This document shows positions 34,481 to 47,000 of a stretch of DNA of 64,000 nucleotides, one piece after another. The notes beneath the pieces are model-generated. The model was not told the DNA's origin and made no database searches. It saw only the letters and a list, made by a program, of their open reading frames with translations. The stretch is taken from assembly GCF_905163445.1 (NCBI RefSeq), contig NC_053184.1:9424001-9488000 (forward strand), in the 5' to 3' direction. The stretch is from Pararge aegeria. Taxonomy: Eukaryota > Arthropoda > Insecta > Lepidoptera > Nymphalidae. The translations under genes and the position numbers were made by a program. How positions within the stretch are numbered: position 1 is the first letter of the stretch; every line of letters starts with the position of its first letter.

Positions 34481-34577
34481 GGCGTTCAAGTTTGCGTTCT
34501 GCGTGCGACCAATCAAATCAATTGCTAAAATACGCATTTTTGTGATTATTCGCACGCTGTACTGAAACTTGAACGCC
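34481..34577. repeat. MITE-like nested inverted repeat (97 bp)
   Basis: Perfect 13-nt ends GGCGTTCAAGTTT (34481-34493) and AAACTTGAACGCC (34565-34577), plus inner arms GCGTGCGA (34501-34508) and TCGCACGC (34550-34557). No convincing target-site duplication flanks it. Confidence 0.8.
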
Positions 34578-35081
34578 AGTTGGATGCCGTGTTTGGGCCT
34601 CGTCTTTACTAAAGACTAAGTAAGTGTCGCAATAACAAGTTATCTTCTGTTAGTAAATATTTCATACTTTATCGTTTGCTTTTATCTTGATTTATTATCG
34701 TCGAAGTTATTTATTTAGTTAAGTTAGTAAGAAAGGGATTGTGACATCTTTGCCACATGTTATTGTATAAAAAAATGGTAATGGATAAAAATCAATTAGT
34801 GTAATTTGTTGTTTGTTGTTTATATTTATCTCGTTTTAAATAAGCGTAACGAAATAAAATGAGCAAAAGCGTCCTCGGGTGAGTTTAATGGCCTACCATC
34901 TTAGTACAAACATTGATTGTGTTTTAGCAGATAAGCTTACCTGCTAAAACATATCCTAAAAATTTTGTCAGCTATCCCTACTATCGCAAACTATAGTTAA
35001 ATGGAGTCATTAAATTAGGTACAACTGTAATTTTATAATTATTTTGATTCACCATCATCATCATTATCATCAAAAGAACAA

Positions 35082-35208
35082 CCAATTACCGACCCACTAC
35101 AGGGCACGGGTCTCCTTCCACAATAAGAAGGGTTTAGGCCGTAGACCACGCTGGCCCAATGCAGATCGGTCGACTATACACGCCTTTGAGAGCATTATGG
35201 GGAACTCA
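35082..35208 (-). mobile_element. SINE family 1 fragment
   Basis: CACTACAGGGCACGGGTCTC, AGGCCGTAGACCACGCTGGC and CACGCCTTTGAGAGCATTAT. Shares private variants with the copy at 35430-35613. Confidence 0.82.
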
Positions 35209-35357
35209 ATAAATTTTGTATAATCTACAATTATACTAACCAAATTAAGGAGTGAAACAAAGTTAATGTTTTTTTTTACTAATAATAATTATTTTTTATT
35301 ATTTTAGTAAAAAAAAACATTATAATATAACGTTTTCTAATGAAATTTACTACAAAC

Positions 35358-35716
35358 AATTATTATCCTATTTAAAATTATGACAACGGAATCCTACTTA
35401 ATCTCTTTTGACAGGCACTTGATCAGCTATTATCCTCCTCCCACAATAAGAAAGGTTTAGGCCGCTGACCACGCTGGCCCAATGCAGATCGGTGGACTAT
35501 ACACGCCTTTGAGAGCGTTATGGGGAACTCTCAGGCAAGCAGGTTTCTCACGATGTTTTACTTCACCTTAGAAAACTTAGAGGTGCGTGCTGGGATTCGA
35601 ATTCGTCCCACCTTAGGCCCGGTATCATGTTTTATTATTTAATTATTATCCTATTTAAAATTATGATACCAGAATCTTACTTAATCTCTTCTGACAGGCA
35701 CTTGACCAGCTATTTT
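35358..35716. repeat. Direct repeat flanking a SINE (local segmental duplication)
   Basis: About 74 nt starting AATTATTATCCTATTTAAAA at 35358 recur at 35641, both continuing through AATCTCTT, TGACAGGCACTTGA and CAGCTATT. The minus-strand SINE at 35430-35613 lies between them. Confidence 0.85.
35430..35613 (-). mobile_element. SINE family 1 copy with B box
   Basis: From CCCACAATAAGAAAGGTTTA to GTGCGTGCTGGGATTCGAAT, the latter being the B-box region on the minus strand. The A box is lost. Confidence 0.85.
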
Positions 35717-35847
35717 TCTTACTAACCTAATATACTCTATTTAGGACTACGCTTAATTATACCTCGATACATTATATTTATAGAGGTATCTCTACCTGAG
35801 CAAATCAGGAATGAGGAGATCCGTAGAAGAACCACTATTACCAACAT

Positions 35848-36084
35848 AGCTTAACCAGTCTCGAAGTTGAAGTGGCAATGTCCGGGGCACATAGCTCGGA
35901 GAACCGATAAACGTTGGGGTCCCAAGGAATGCGAGCCCACACCGGTAAATGCAGCGTTGGTAAACCGATTAAATTACATCGCATGAGTTGCAGGGAGCCA
36001 CTGGACCCAAGCAGCAAAGAGTTTGGTCTTTGAAACTCCCTACAAGAGACCTCTTTCAGCAGTGGACGTCCATTGGTTGACATG
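35848..36084 (+). pseudogene. RTE-type LINE reverse-transcriptase C-terminal remnant
   Basis: Interrupted frames on the plus strand preserve LKWQCPGHIARR and RTDKRWGPKECEP, and near the end QQWTSIG, the hallmark C-terminus of RTE-clade elements, before a TGA. Frameshifts break the middle. Confidence 0.65.
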
Positions 36085-36914
36085 ACAATGGCTTTCGGTA
36101 AACGCCTGGTTATTTAGGAACCCTTGCAGGGTTTTAACGAAGTAGTTACATTCTCGACGGGGATAAACCAAAACATGCGTGAGTGTAGTTAATTATTGTT
36201 GAATTATGAATACCATAATCAAGGTTAAGGAAAGGTCATGTTCCAAAGTACAACGCAACTTTTATTCTTTAAAATTATTACCATGAAATTGCGGTTAATC
36301 TGTTACTTTAGCTTTTTTCGAAACTATACTGATCTTTTGTAACAAACCAAAATATAGTTTTTTTTTCTGAAAATAGTAACATCGAAGACTTATTTTAATT
36401 ACCTATCAACCGGAAAATATAGATTTTGATTGTTCTAGCTGCATTAACAAAACATAATATATATTCAATCAAATTTTTTATGTATTTCACCAGTAATTAC
36501 AACCGGCCTTTTTAATTTATAACGGTGGCTTGGTTACCTTGAGACACAAAGGGTTGGCATTTTTCCGAAGTTCTTCCTTCTAATAAAACTTATTTTAAAA
36601 AATAGAACGGGTTAAACAACATCATAATGATTTTTTGCTGATCGTTTAAAAGCTTAAAAATATTATAATACTTATTTAAAATTATTATTTTTACAAACAT
36701 TAGGTACTGTAATATGCTAAACTGAGCTATTTATTATGTTATAAAATAACTCTGTTATGTTAAATAATAATAGTCTGTGGTCAACACGTCATTAACACTC
36801 ATACAAAAGTGAGGTACACGTTATTATATTAACATACACTAGAAGAAATTGCAAATTCTAGTTTCCAAAAATATATGTTCTTACGAGGTTTATTACATAA
36901 GTGGTAATTATAAT

Positions 36915-37066
36915 AGGCTGAGCACATAGTTCATAGGAACCATAGGCGTTGGGGTTAAATCCTTGGAATGCTACCAGGTAGTTTGATGAAATATAGCAAG
37001 TCGAAACGGCTCAAGGAAATCCTTGTGAAATACCTAGGCAGGCCCAGCAATGGTCGTCTATCAATT
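36915..37066 (+). pseudogene. Second, more decayed RTE-type LINE remnant
   Basis: AGGCTGAGCACATAGTTCAT, GGCGTTGGGGTTAAATCCTT and CCCAGCAATGGTCGTCTATC parallel the 35.85-kb remnant but with more damage. Confidence 0.45.
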
Positions 37067-37439
37067 CATACTTTGACATAAAGTTCTAAGGTCTTGCTTG
37101 AGAATAGGTCTCGCCATAACTAAAATAGCAGCATAATAACCATGTGTTAATCTTGCACGCCTTTTTGCTCCAACACGTCACTTTATAATTGTACTGCACG
37201 TGTTACGTCTCGAAACGTGTTTATCAAACTTAGCTTATTTTACGTAGGTCAGTAGAAAGGAATGTTATGTAACCGCATGTGAGTGACCTCTCTAATGTAG
37301 TAATGTCACGCGAGGTATTTTTTGTACAACTTAAGAAGGTACCTATTGGTTTGTAGCGTAATTTATAGCTACGATATGGTAGATAAATATGCTGGATTGG
37401 TCTCGCGTTGTCTCGTTTCGTTGTATGGGTCTGATATGG

Positions 37440-37970
37440 TGTTATCTTGGTCTGAAGGCGCGAGAGCGGGCCCGCCGCGGTCGCGGGCATGAGTGCACCA
37501 TTGTATTGTACATTCCGTCGGAGTAACCGTCGCGAACAGCCCGCGTCGTTGTCGCTTTGAGTATCTAGAGCCGCGTTCTACAATAGTTGCAACTTTTACA
37601 TCAACCTAATTACACTCCAAGCTTTCGTATGTGATTACGCACGCAATCCTTCTATCTAGTGCCGGTAAAGTTTTCAAAATGTGAAAATTAAATGAAAATC
37701 TCAAATTACTATTTACAACGCATATAATCAAACTAGAAGTGACTCAGTGTTTTAAAGTTTTTAAGTGTTTACATCGACTGTGATTGGAACAGGGATGCCA
37801 ATTTTAAACTACTACGATTCGGATTTACGCAAAGTTTGAAATAGACCAGGCTGACGATCAGAAAATTTTATGTGATGGAGAAAAGGGTTAATTTTAAGTA
37901 ATGCATGGACGCCGCTACTTTTATTTGAAGCAGATAATTTTATTTTAGTTTCATTAACAAACAACTCAAA
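37440..37970 (+). promoter_or_regulatory. Pvr: Probable promoter/5' UTR region of Pvr
   Basis: A short CpG-rich patch (GAGCGGGCCCGCCGCGGTCG at about 37464, GTCGCGAACAGCCCGCGTCG at about 37529) sits about 400-500 nt before the start codon in otherwise AT-rich DNA. An arthropod initiator-like TCAGT occurs at 37744. The transcription start cannot be fixed from sequence. Confidence 0.35.
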
Positions 37971-38046
37971 ATGGCTAGCAGCTCGACTCAGCGACTTTTA
38001 ACAGTTGCTCTTGGATGTATAATAATATGCCATAATATACTAGCAG
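37971..38046 (+). CDS. Pvr: Pvr exon 1, signal peptide
   Basis: MASSSTQRLLTVALGC then IIICHNILA is a classic signal peptide, with likely cleavage after ILA. Donor GCAG|GTTTGA. The leftover G joins the next exon to make Asp (ILA|DKEIKG). The context before ATG (CTCAAA) is good. Confidence 0.82.
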
Positions 38047-41000
38047 GTTTGAATTATTTTATATTTATTCTAGTGTATTAACTGTTACTACTCTTTCTTT
38101 TCTGCAGATTTACGATAATATCTGTTAACTCAATAATTATTTAACATTCTTAATGCACCTTGTTCCGTTATCAGTATAGATTTCAAAGCCCTTTCAAAGA
38201 TGATTAGGTATAAAAGAAGAAAGTGAAACATAGACTGCACCTACTTATTATATATTAGCCATTAATGTTACATTAATTACCTGACTGTTTGTAGAAACTT
38301 TAAATTACCATACCGCTGAAGGTGAATACTTAACTAATAGGTAGGTATTATTGGCTTTTGTTATTGTTGGTGGGTATAAACATTCACCCTTGAGAGTTGG
38401 TGAAAACCATTATACCTACTCGTATTTTGTTTTGTAACATTTTTTTTCCTTAAAGTTAAATGGTAAATAAATCGTATAGTATTATAATGTTTCAATTTTG
38501 GATAACATTTTGGGTGCTGTGGTGTTACAAGTGGGACGTTACGGGTTTGATTTCAGGCAGTGGAAATTTGGGTATTTCAGAATTTTCTCGTCCGCAAACG
38601 GGCTATAGTTGAACCTATGACATACCTCAGTAAAGAAGCAAAATAACCATTTTGAGTATGTAGGTACTGAAATATTGGAAGTCACAAAATCTAAATAAAA
38701 TCAAAACCCTAAAATAATGGTGATAACAAAGAGTTATTATTTTTCTATTTTGCAGATTCTGTAAAACAAATAGGTATTATAAGGTATACTGATAATAACT
38801 GACGTTCCATAAAATATTAATAAAATCCATTAGTGATGAGTTTTGGGTATCGGAATACAATGTGAAAGATTGTATAAAAGGACCTTTACTTTCTATTGTA
38901 TATTTATCATAATAAAGAGCTATTAAGGCTTTTATTCCAAAACGTTAAAAGATTTACACTAAACACATTAAGTAACCTTCCCAGTGCGTGTTAGAACTTA
39001 GAACCAGCGGGAATGAAGAATGATTTTGCCAATAAAGAAATTCTACCCGTAAATTAAGAATGATTAGGAGCAATAAATAGATTATGTAATCTTATTTGGC
39101 ACACTAACTGTTTGAAAATTTGAAACGGCTTTGACTATACTGATAAACCTCCTTAATAATATGACGAATGATATTAGATATCGTAACAATAACATAATAC
39201 CTATGTAAAAATGTCAATGGATTATCAAACTAATTCTTATTAATGCTTGCTGTAAAAATGTTATGAATGTAACAATCTAAGACCTTTTGTGGGATGCCGG
39301 CGGTATTCACCGCTTTGCTAACACGATATATGTAGGTTTGCGGAAAGCTATGGAAGTATTTAACGATGCTATGCAAAAATGTGTGCTAACAATTCGCGCA
39401 CAGTACCTTAGTGCGAGATTTGGGAAACTAGCGGCTAGCAAACTTTAGTTTAGTTGTCGAGTAAAGAAATACTATAACATTCAATGGGCCTTTCTTTTTT
39501 CGTTCTTTTTGTGACAGAGCTCGAGCTACCCAATGCTTATTTCTGCTGCCAAGCGGCGTTGTTAAAATACTTTATTTCGGTCTGAAGAGCGTGGTTGCCA
39601 GTGTAATTTCAGGTACATGAGGCTAAACATCACTTGGACACAAGAGTGGCATATTGTCGGAGCAGTTCCTCGTATGCTCTGCAAAGTGTTGCTCTGTTTA
39701 TAGCCGATGGCTTTCCACTTACCACCACGTGGGCCGTATGCTTGTAATTATTACTATAAAAAAAGTACGTGCATACCGTTTGTGATTGGGGCCCTTGTAG
39801 GATATTTTAGATGCATGGACGAGTTGCCAAAAACAAGGTTCATTTTACTAATGTTATAGAGTTTCGATACTCGAAATCTATGAACGTTTGCGAAGTGTAC
39901 AATCACATACTAAGGGTAACTGGGAGCCTCAAGTCAGTAGACTTTAAAAACGTAACTAATATCGACAATCGAAACCATTAGGGAACTGATCTGTGGTCTA
40001 ACCCAGTCACATCACACCCAGGCAGGTAGGTAAATATTTATTGTTTAGATTTCATTCAGAATTTTATGAAAGTAGCTATATTTAGGTCCATCAAGATTCA
40101 GAGACACTATTGATATTCAAAACAAGCTAATGTTATCGCACTCATCAAAACTGTCACTGATATTTATCTTACGCAAAATGTTTGTTTTCATTAATCTTGG
40201 TAGGTTCTTAGGTGCAGTGTGTATTATGACTTATGATGCATAATGGTAGACTTTTATGTGTTAAGTCATTGATATGAATTCCATCTAGAGATAGATAAAT
40301 CCCTTAAACACTGTGTAGAACACGCGGACCCATGTAAGTCACATTTCTTTATTTAATATACTGGTATAATAGTAAGTAAATATTTAGGAAGAAATCTGTC
40401 TTTTCTACCGTTTCATTTCCGCATCCGTTACGCCATTTGGTCACGCCATTCCCTCGTAATCGTAACACTGAAGAGTTTGAAGTGTTATTTTCAGTGATTT
40501 TTGTGACCTTCCTCTTTGGTCAGGGGGCGTTTTAAACTCTCGGTTTAAGCTTACAAATTATGTACCTGTTAGTAAACACTTCGGATCACGATTCTAAAAA
40601 AAATATGCATATTCTTTTCTTTTAAAAAATCTCCGTCTTCGTGCTCAGTTTGTAGTTCTACATCTCATTGAAACCTATTATCAAATTGTAACTTTTTTCA
40701 GTGAGTATACAAGCGCTACTTTGTTTCGTTATTGAAATAGCCCTGTAAGCGTATTTTAATGTTGCGGCCACCATGCACTTTGCAGCAGCTAACCTGTGTC
40801 CTTAGGCGCAAGTTTTCTGGCTGGGTCGAGTTAGGGTTCGAAAGCGTTCCCGTGGCCCAGCTACCAGATGACGAGTTGGAACACTGTCGGATTTAGTCGG
40901 TAAAAATAGGACATAACTCCAGCGCCTCCTCGGGTGCGGTGGGAATCATGTGGATTCTCCACAAGAAAAGAGGGAGCATGTTTGCGTCCTGAGTATGACG

Positions 41001-44000
41001 AAGAAGTTTTGTAATTGATAAACCACGCAATTGGCTGTGATTATTTTTCTGAACTAAACTGAAGATTAAAAACGCGCCCTAGACCGAAAAAACAAATGAC
41101 GTTATTTGAATGATCCAAACAAGCCATACCATATGCCACATCACAAAACTTTTCTACAGGGGATTTTTCCATCGCAATTTGTAATGGCGCGGTCAGTTTC
41201 CTTTTTTGGAAACCTTTCAATCTTAAAAAGTGTCAAATTTAATAGTAGAAATTATTATAAGTAATAATAAAAAAATTAGGAAAACTGTTCGCCATCCCTG
41301 CAACTTCCCGCTAATTCCATAATTATTTTGTTCTTCGAGCTCGAAAGTCCGATAGAAGTTTCATAAAATACAATTTTTTCAATTCTCTAACTGCTCTAAC
41401 TTTTGAACGAATCATCCGATTTTCACGTGGTTGGCGGCATTCGACGCAGCTATGAAGAATTCTAGATCAAAAATCATTCAGACGAAAATTTCAAAATTAT
41501 TTAAAAAAAAAATACTTTTTTCGGAATTTTCCTCAAAAAGTCGACATCTGATGAAAACTCGATTTTCGAAAAACGGGGTGAAACCAATAATTTCCCAACT
41601 TATGAAAATTTTAATTTACTTAGCGGAAAGCTAATTATCTACGTTCAACGTAATATGTTTTATTTTTCATGTGCATTTCTTGTGAACACGTTCGAATCGC
41701 GTTTACAGCTTAAACATCTCACTGTCGAAATCCTTGTGCAAATTCTTAAATACATACTTATAAGATTTATTGAATGAAGTTGAGTCATGGTATTCGTAAG
41801 CGTCTGAGTCTGATGAATTCTTCTTAATAGTTTCACGGTACCTACATACTACGTTCACGGCGTCTTGATGAGTCATACATAGGGGTTTCCGTATATACCG
41901 TTGGTATACGAAATCTCTGTGATCTGTTACTTACGAAAATTATAGATACTCTTAAATGAGCCGTGACTGCTTTATTGTAAAAATAAATAACTGCCTCGTA
42001 TTTTTAAGTCGGTTAGTAGTATGCCACTCTCAGTGTTGGAGCATTGCGTATTATTGTCTGATAGGTATATTATATTAGGTAGAACTGCATACTCATTTTA
42101 TTTGAAAAACTTATTTAAAACTAGATAATCATTTCAATGTTTTTAATTTTCCATGTGCACCTTGGAACAAATTATATAAATGATTACATATTATGGGTAT
42201 TAATTGAGTTGATATCTACTAGAGGTATCCGATTGATTTCCAATAGGTTAATAAACGTAATGCAAATACACGATAACCCTTACAATAGTATAATGTAATG
42301 AGAGAGACTTTATGTGCGACAGTATTATTTACCTATAATTTTGTGTATAATACTTATAAAACGTTGCCTGAGTTATAGTCCTCGAACTACCTAATTGCTA
42401 AATACAGACACATGAAATGTAAACAACGCATTTCGTTTATTCTACACTATGTAGATGTGCCAGCCTGCACTGCCTGAAATAATGTTATTTCAGGCAGTGC
42501 AGCCTCAAAAAAGGCTAACGGTCTGATTTGTCCGCGTGAGTAAGAGCTTTATTATTATTAAACTCTTTATTTGTATACAACAACATTAACATATTTAAAA
42601 TATAACAAAAACAGAAACATCGAAAGAAGTAGTAATACAAAAGGCGGCCTTATCGCTTAATAGCGATCTCTGCCAGGCAACCTTAGAATTAGGAAAAAAA
42701 AGAAGAGGAGAATAGACTGCTGGTGGTACAAATATTAAAATACATACATGCAAATAACTACAATTAACTTTAGCAGTAGATCTAAAAATAAAGACCGGGG
42801 AATTTTCATACGTGAAAATTAGGCATTGAATAATAATAGTTACAAAAATAGGGACATTTTAATACCAAGTCCAATCTTCAAATAATGATCTTCAAAAATC
42901 AATTCAATCTAATGTAGAAAGACCTTGCACATGTTATTTGGATTTATAGTGTATGAAATGATTTAAATACGTATAAAGCGGCCGGTTCCCCATGCAGTGT
43001 TTCATCGAAGATTTCGTAGGTGTGGGAGGGAAGTTTACGTCTATGAGTAAAGTACCAGTGGGTATCATTGAGGAAAGACAGAATTTTATTTTATGCTTTT
43101 CTTCAACCCTGTATTAATAGTTTATTTATATATCTAAATAATCTATGTAAAAATAAAATTGTAATGGTTTGTTTCCTTATGATATTCAGTATATTTTATT
43201 AAATATTAAAGTTCTTCACTGTACACACTTCAGTACTGGAAAATTCGTAATCAATACGATATAATGGCTCAACCCGGGACACTAGCCTTGACGGGACAGG
43301 ACCTTATCATACCTAGACGAAGTCGCTAATCGGCATTTTTAAAACTTAGGATAAAGCTAACTAATAGGAAATGTATTTTCTTTTCATTTGCGTGCCATTC
43401 CAACTTAGGCCTGTTGCAATTACTGTAATGGATTGTAAAGATATTATCATCAACAGTATGAAACGTGATATCGCGCAGTAAAACATAAAATGTTATTTTA
43501 CTGATACTATGCGTATCTAATAGTGGTTTGTCCTGGACCAAGAACGCCTGAAATAAAGGCGTTTTAGAATTAGATTCCAGGCATTTTACCGGTTTCTCTA
43601 AAATTGGCTTTTTAAATAATTACACAAGTAATTCTGTCATGTGATTTTTTTAAATATTAAATTCAATATTGCCTACATTGTTTTTTTTAAATTAATTTAT
43701 GGCATTCAGCCTATTCATTCTTAACGATGAGTTATTTAGGTATATGACGAAATGGCCACTATCGCTTTGTAGCTCTCTCAATTATTATATTGTAGCCTAA
43801 TTTATGACGACAGATACAGCTGTTGCCACGGGTGTCGTACCAGGCGATCACGGGAATAGACAACCGGTTGAAAACCTGTCGTCGTCCAAAAAATTACAGA
43901 ATACGGTATGTTGGCTACATCGGTTTGTAGTGCTAATAACATAGAAAGGGATTGCGTCACGGCGGGGCGCATCTCGCCACATTGTGTGCCTTTACATGGT

Positions 44001-47000
44001 GTTAAAAATGTATGGAAAATTTAAAACTATCAACATACCCACATCCTTTTTTTTTAATAAGGCAGTACGTACACTACGCCGATTTCATAGAAGTGGTCGA
44101 ACAAAATTTATTAAAAATTCATAAGGGTTGCAGTTCATCAAACATAGTACCTATATACAGACTTGTTAATATTAGTGTGTTGCCGCGTGTTAAGACGCAA
44201 TAACTAGTACTTACCAAATGTACAGCATGATTATTTTTCATCGTGGCGTTTAAATAATATACAATTCCACCCACAGCACACTGGTTTTGTTTTTGCTACT
44301 TAAGTTCTGCTGCCGATGCGGTGACCGACTGAAGGTCGTTTGAACACGTAATTGTGTACGAATTTATTACGTTTTAAATGAATCTAAAACAGGTACTGAA
44401 CTCGATTTTTTTGTAATCCAGATAGTAACATATTAAATCAATGATCAAATCTAAGATAAGAATAAAGCCTCTTTTGAGATTAACCCCTAATAAAGTAGAA
44501 ATCCCACCTAAAATCTTTTCTAATTGTTAATTAGCAAGGCAATCGTGCCATATATTTTTTAAAATTTTATAGTTTTAGTTTATCTATGTGTATAGGAAGA
44601 ACAGCCTGGCCGATGTATCAAATCGCAGAAGCAGGGCTGTACTTTTCTTTTTCAAAAATTGTATCTTACGAAACTGTTAATTATAAGCATATAAACTTAG
44701 ATAATGTAAGAAAACTAAATTAATAAAAAAAAAAAAAAAACCGGGCGAGTACGTTTACAAATCCAATGTATTTGTTTTGAAGAAGCAGTATTTAAATAAT
44801 GTAAATTAAGTTAATAATTATACAAAACTACTAGGCATTACAGACTCGGCGGAATAATGTAGAATAATGCAAAAATAGATATCTTTGGTTCTAATAAATA
44901 TTTACCTACCTACTAAAATATACTATGATACTAAGTAATTATTTGATATTATGTCCAATATAGGAGAGGTGGGTTTATAACATTGAATTTTCGGTTTGGT
45001 TTGCAATTCTCAAAGTTATAAGTAATAGCCAACTAGCAACTGCCAAATATTGCTTTTTCCAATGCACAGGCTTTAGTTCTTGAAGAGTTTTCTTGGTACT
45101 GGCAGACAGCCTGGACACTGCAAATTAGTAAAAAGTGTAAGCCTACTAATAACTTTTATTGCTAGCGTATTAATAATCATATTAAAAGTAACGTATATTT
45201 GTGATATTAAGTTATATGCAGTAATTGATCTTGAAAATTGTTGCAAACAAATATTAGTATTTGTTATTTTCTTATTCGAAATTCCTATAAAAATACGTGT
45301 GAATTATATTAAAAATAATTAAAATGTAGAAACACAAGCTAGTTATAAAATAATCAATCAAGATACTTTTGGAGGGTACATCTGTGCGGTAGTTTTTTTT
45401 GAGGGTGAGAGGTTGTCATACGATGAGGCTGTCGGACGTAGCATTAGACGATATTTTGTGAGCACGATGGGTAGAATTTCAAAATATAAGATGTGTTAAA
45501 TCAGTGTTGTGGAAAATTATTTAAAGTTCCTGTTTTCCTGGTGCTAGGCCTTCAAAAGGGTCACCCCATAGCAGATTTGGCTTGATCAGTCCATCTAAGA
45601 CCCTTCAGTCGCTCTGGTTCCTATCGCATTGCCCTACACAAAAAGGCGCACCCTGAATTAAGGTAGTTTTCTCAGCGTCAAATAAAAATTCTAAATAAGA
45701 CAGCTCAGTGTAGGCATTATACAGTAAAGGAAGCGATTCATTCCACAACATTTTTATTAGCAGGATGCACATTCTGATATCTTAACGGGGACATCCGGTT
45801 ATGTACCTATTACGTTTACGAGTTATATTTGTTCTCTTCTTGGCAAATAGAAACAGCATTACTGTAAATATCATTAGCACTTAATGATTTGGCCCGTCAA
45901 TATTAAATTAATTATTAAATTAAATAAATAAATATTAAATTAATTATTAATTATTATTTTAATTATTCAATCAACTTACACCTATATTGATTCATACATA
46001 CGAATATATAGGCTAGAAATATATATAATAATATTTTTTGTTATAATACTTCTGTTAATCAGATTGATCAGGCTATTTTTTGAACAGCAGAACCCACTGA
46101 TTTTTAACATTAACTTCAAAGTCAGAATAGGCAATTGAACATTGTCTATGAATTTAGGGGCGTTAGCTCTGACATTTTTGAAAGTTAGGGGAACTAAATA
46201 TAAGATATTTGGTTAGAATTTTTAATTTTCTATATTACAAAGACATATGCAACGGCTTCACTTCAATCTTCAGATATGATTAAATAAAAATATTTTTTTT
46301 ATGTGGATATCTATTAAGATCGATTGCTTAGTTTTAGAGCAGCTTCTTCTCTCTCTTATAATCTGTTGTCGGTTCAGTGGTAGTAACAACAAACAGACAG
46401 ATTAGACTATTGAAAAGAAAGGTCGCATACACCCGCTAGTACCTAAATTAAAAAAAAAAAACATTTGTCATCATCATCAACCGATTATCATATGAGACAG
46501 CCGAATGGCGCAGTGGGCAGCGACTCGGCTTTCTGAGTCCTCTGGGCCGTGGGTTCGATTCCCACAACTGGAAAATTTCATTCTAAAATCATCTAACTCT
46601 GGTAAATTTGTTCTTCAGTGTCTGGGTGTTTATTTGTATTTTATGTGTATTATATTCATAAAAATATTTATCAGCTATCTTAGTATCCATAACACAAGCT
46701 ACGCTAACTTTGGGGCTAGACGGCGATGTGTGTATTGTCGTAGTATATATTTATTACTGGTCCACTACAAAGCACGGGTCTCCTCTAAGAATACGAAGGG
46801 TTTAGACCGTAGTCCACAATGCTGGCAAAGTCAGGAGAAGTAGACTTTATACGCACTTAGAAAACATGAAGGAGAACTCAACTAGTGACCACAACAAGTG
46901 AACATAACTGTGAAAAGTTACAGGTTCAGAATCAGTACCCCAAAACACTATTTATAGTAATTACAAAGGAACTTCCAGTCGGATTTATTTAAATCTTTCT

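Larger units (their letters stand above)
13693..37970. other. Gene-poor intergenic region (24 kb)
   Basis: No exon with recognisable protein homology was found on either strand apart from short retroelement remnants. The region is a mosaic of SINE, LINE and MITE fragments itemised separately. Stretches in which I see nothing are about 13981-14865, 17300-17700, 18770-19100, 22470-23000, 24330-25970, 29210-31980, 33160-34440 and 36090-36910. The last 500 bases before 37971 probably hold the Pvr promoter and 5' UTR. Confidence 0.6.

Noticed and set aside
35838..36083. 81-codon minus-strand open frame
   Set aside because: It is the complement of a plus-strand RTE reverse-transcriptase remnant.
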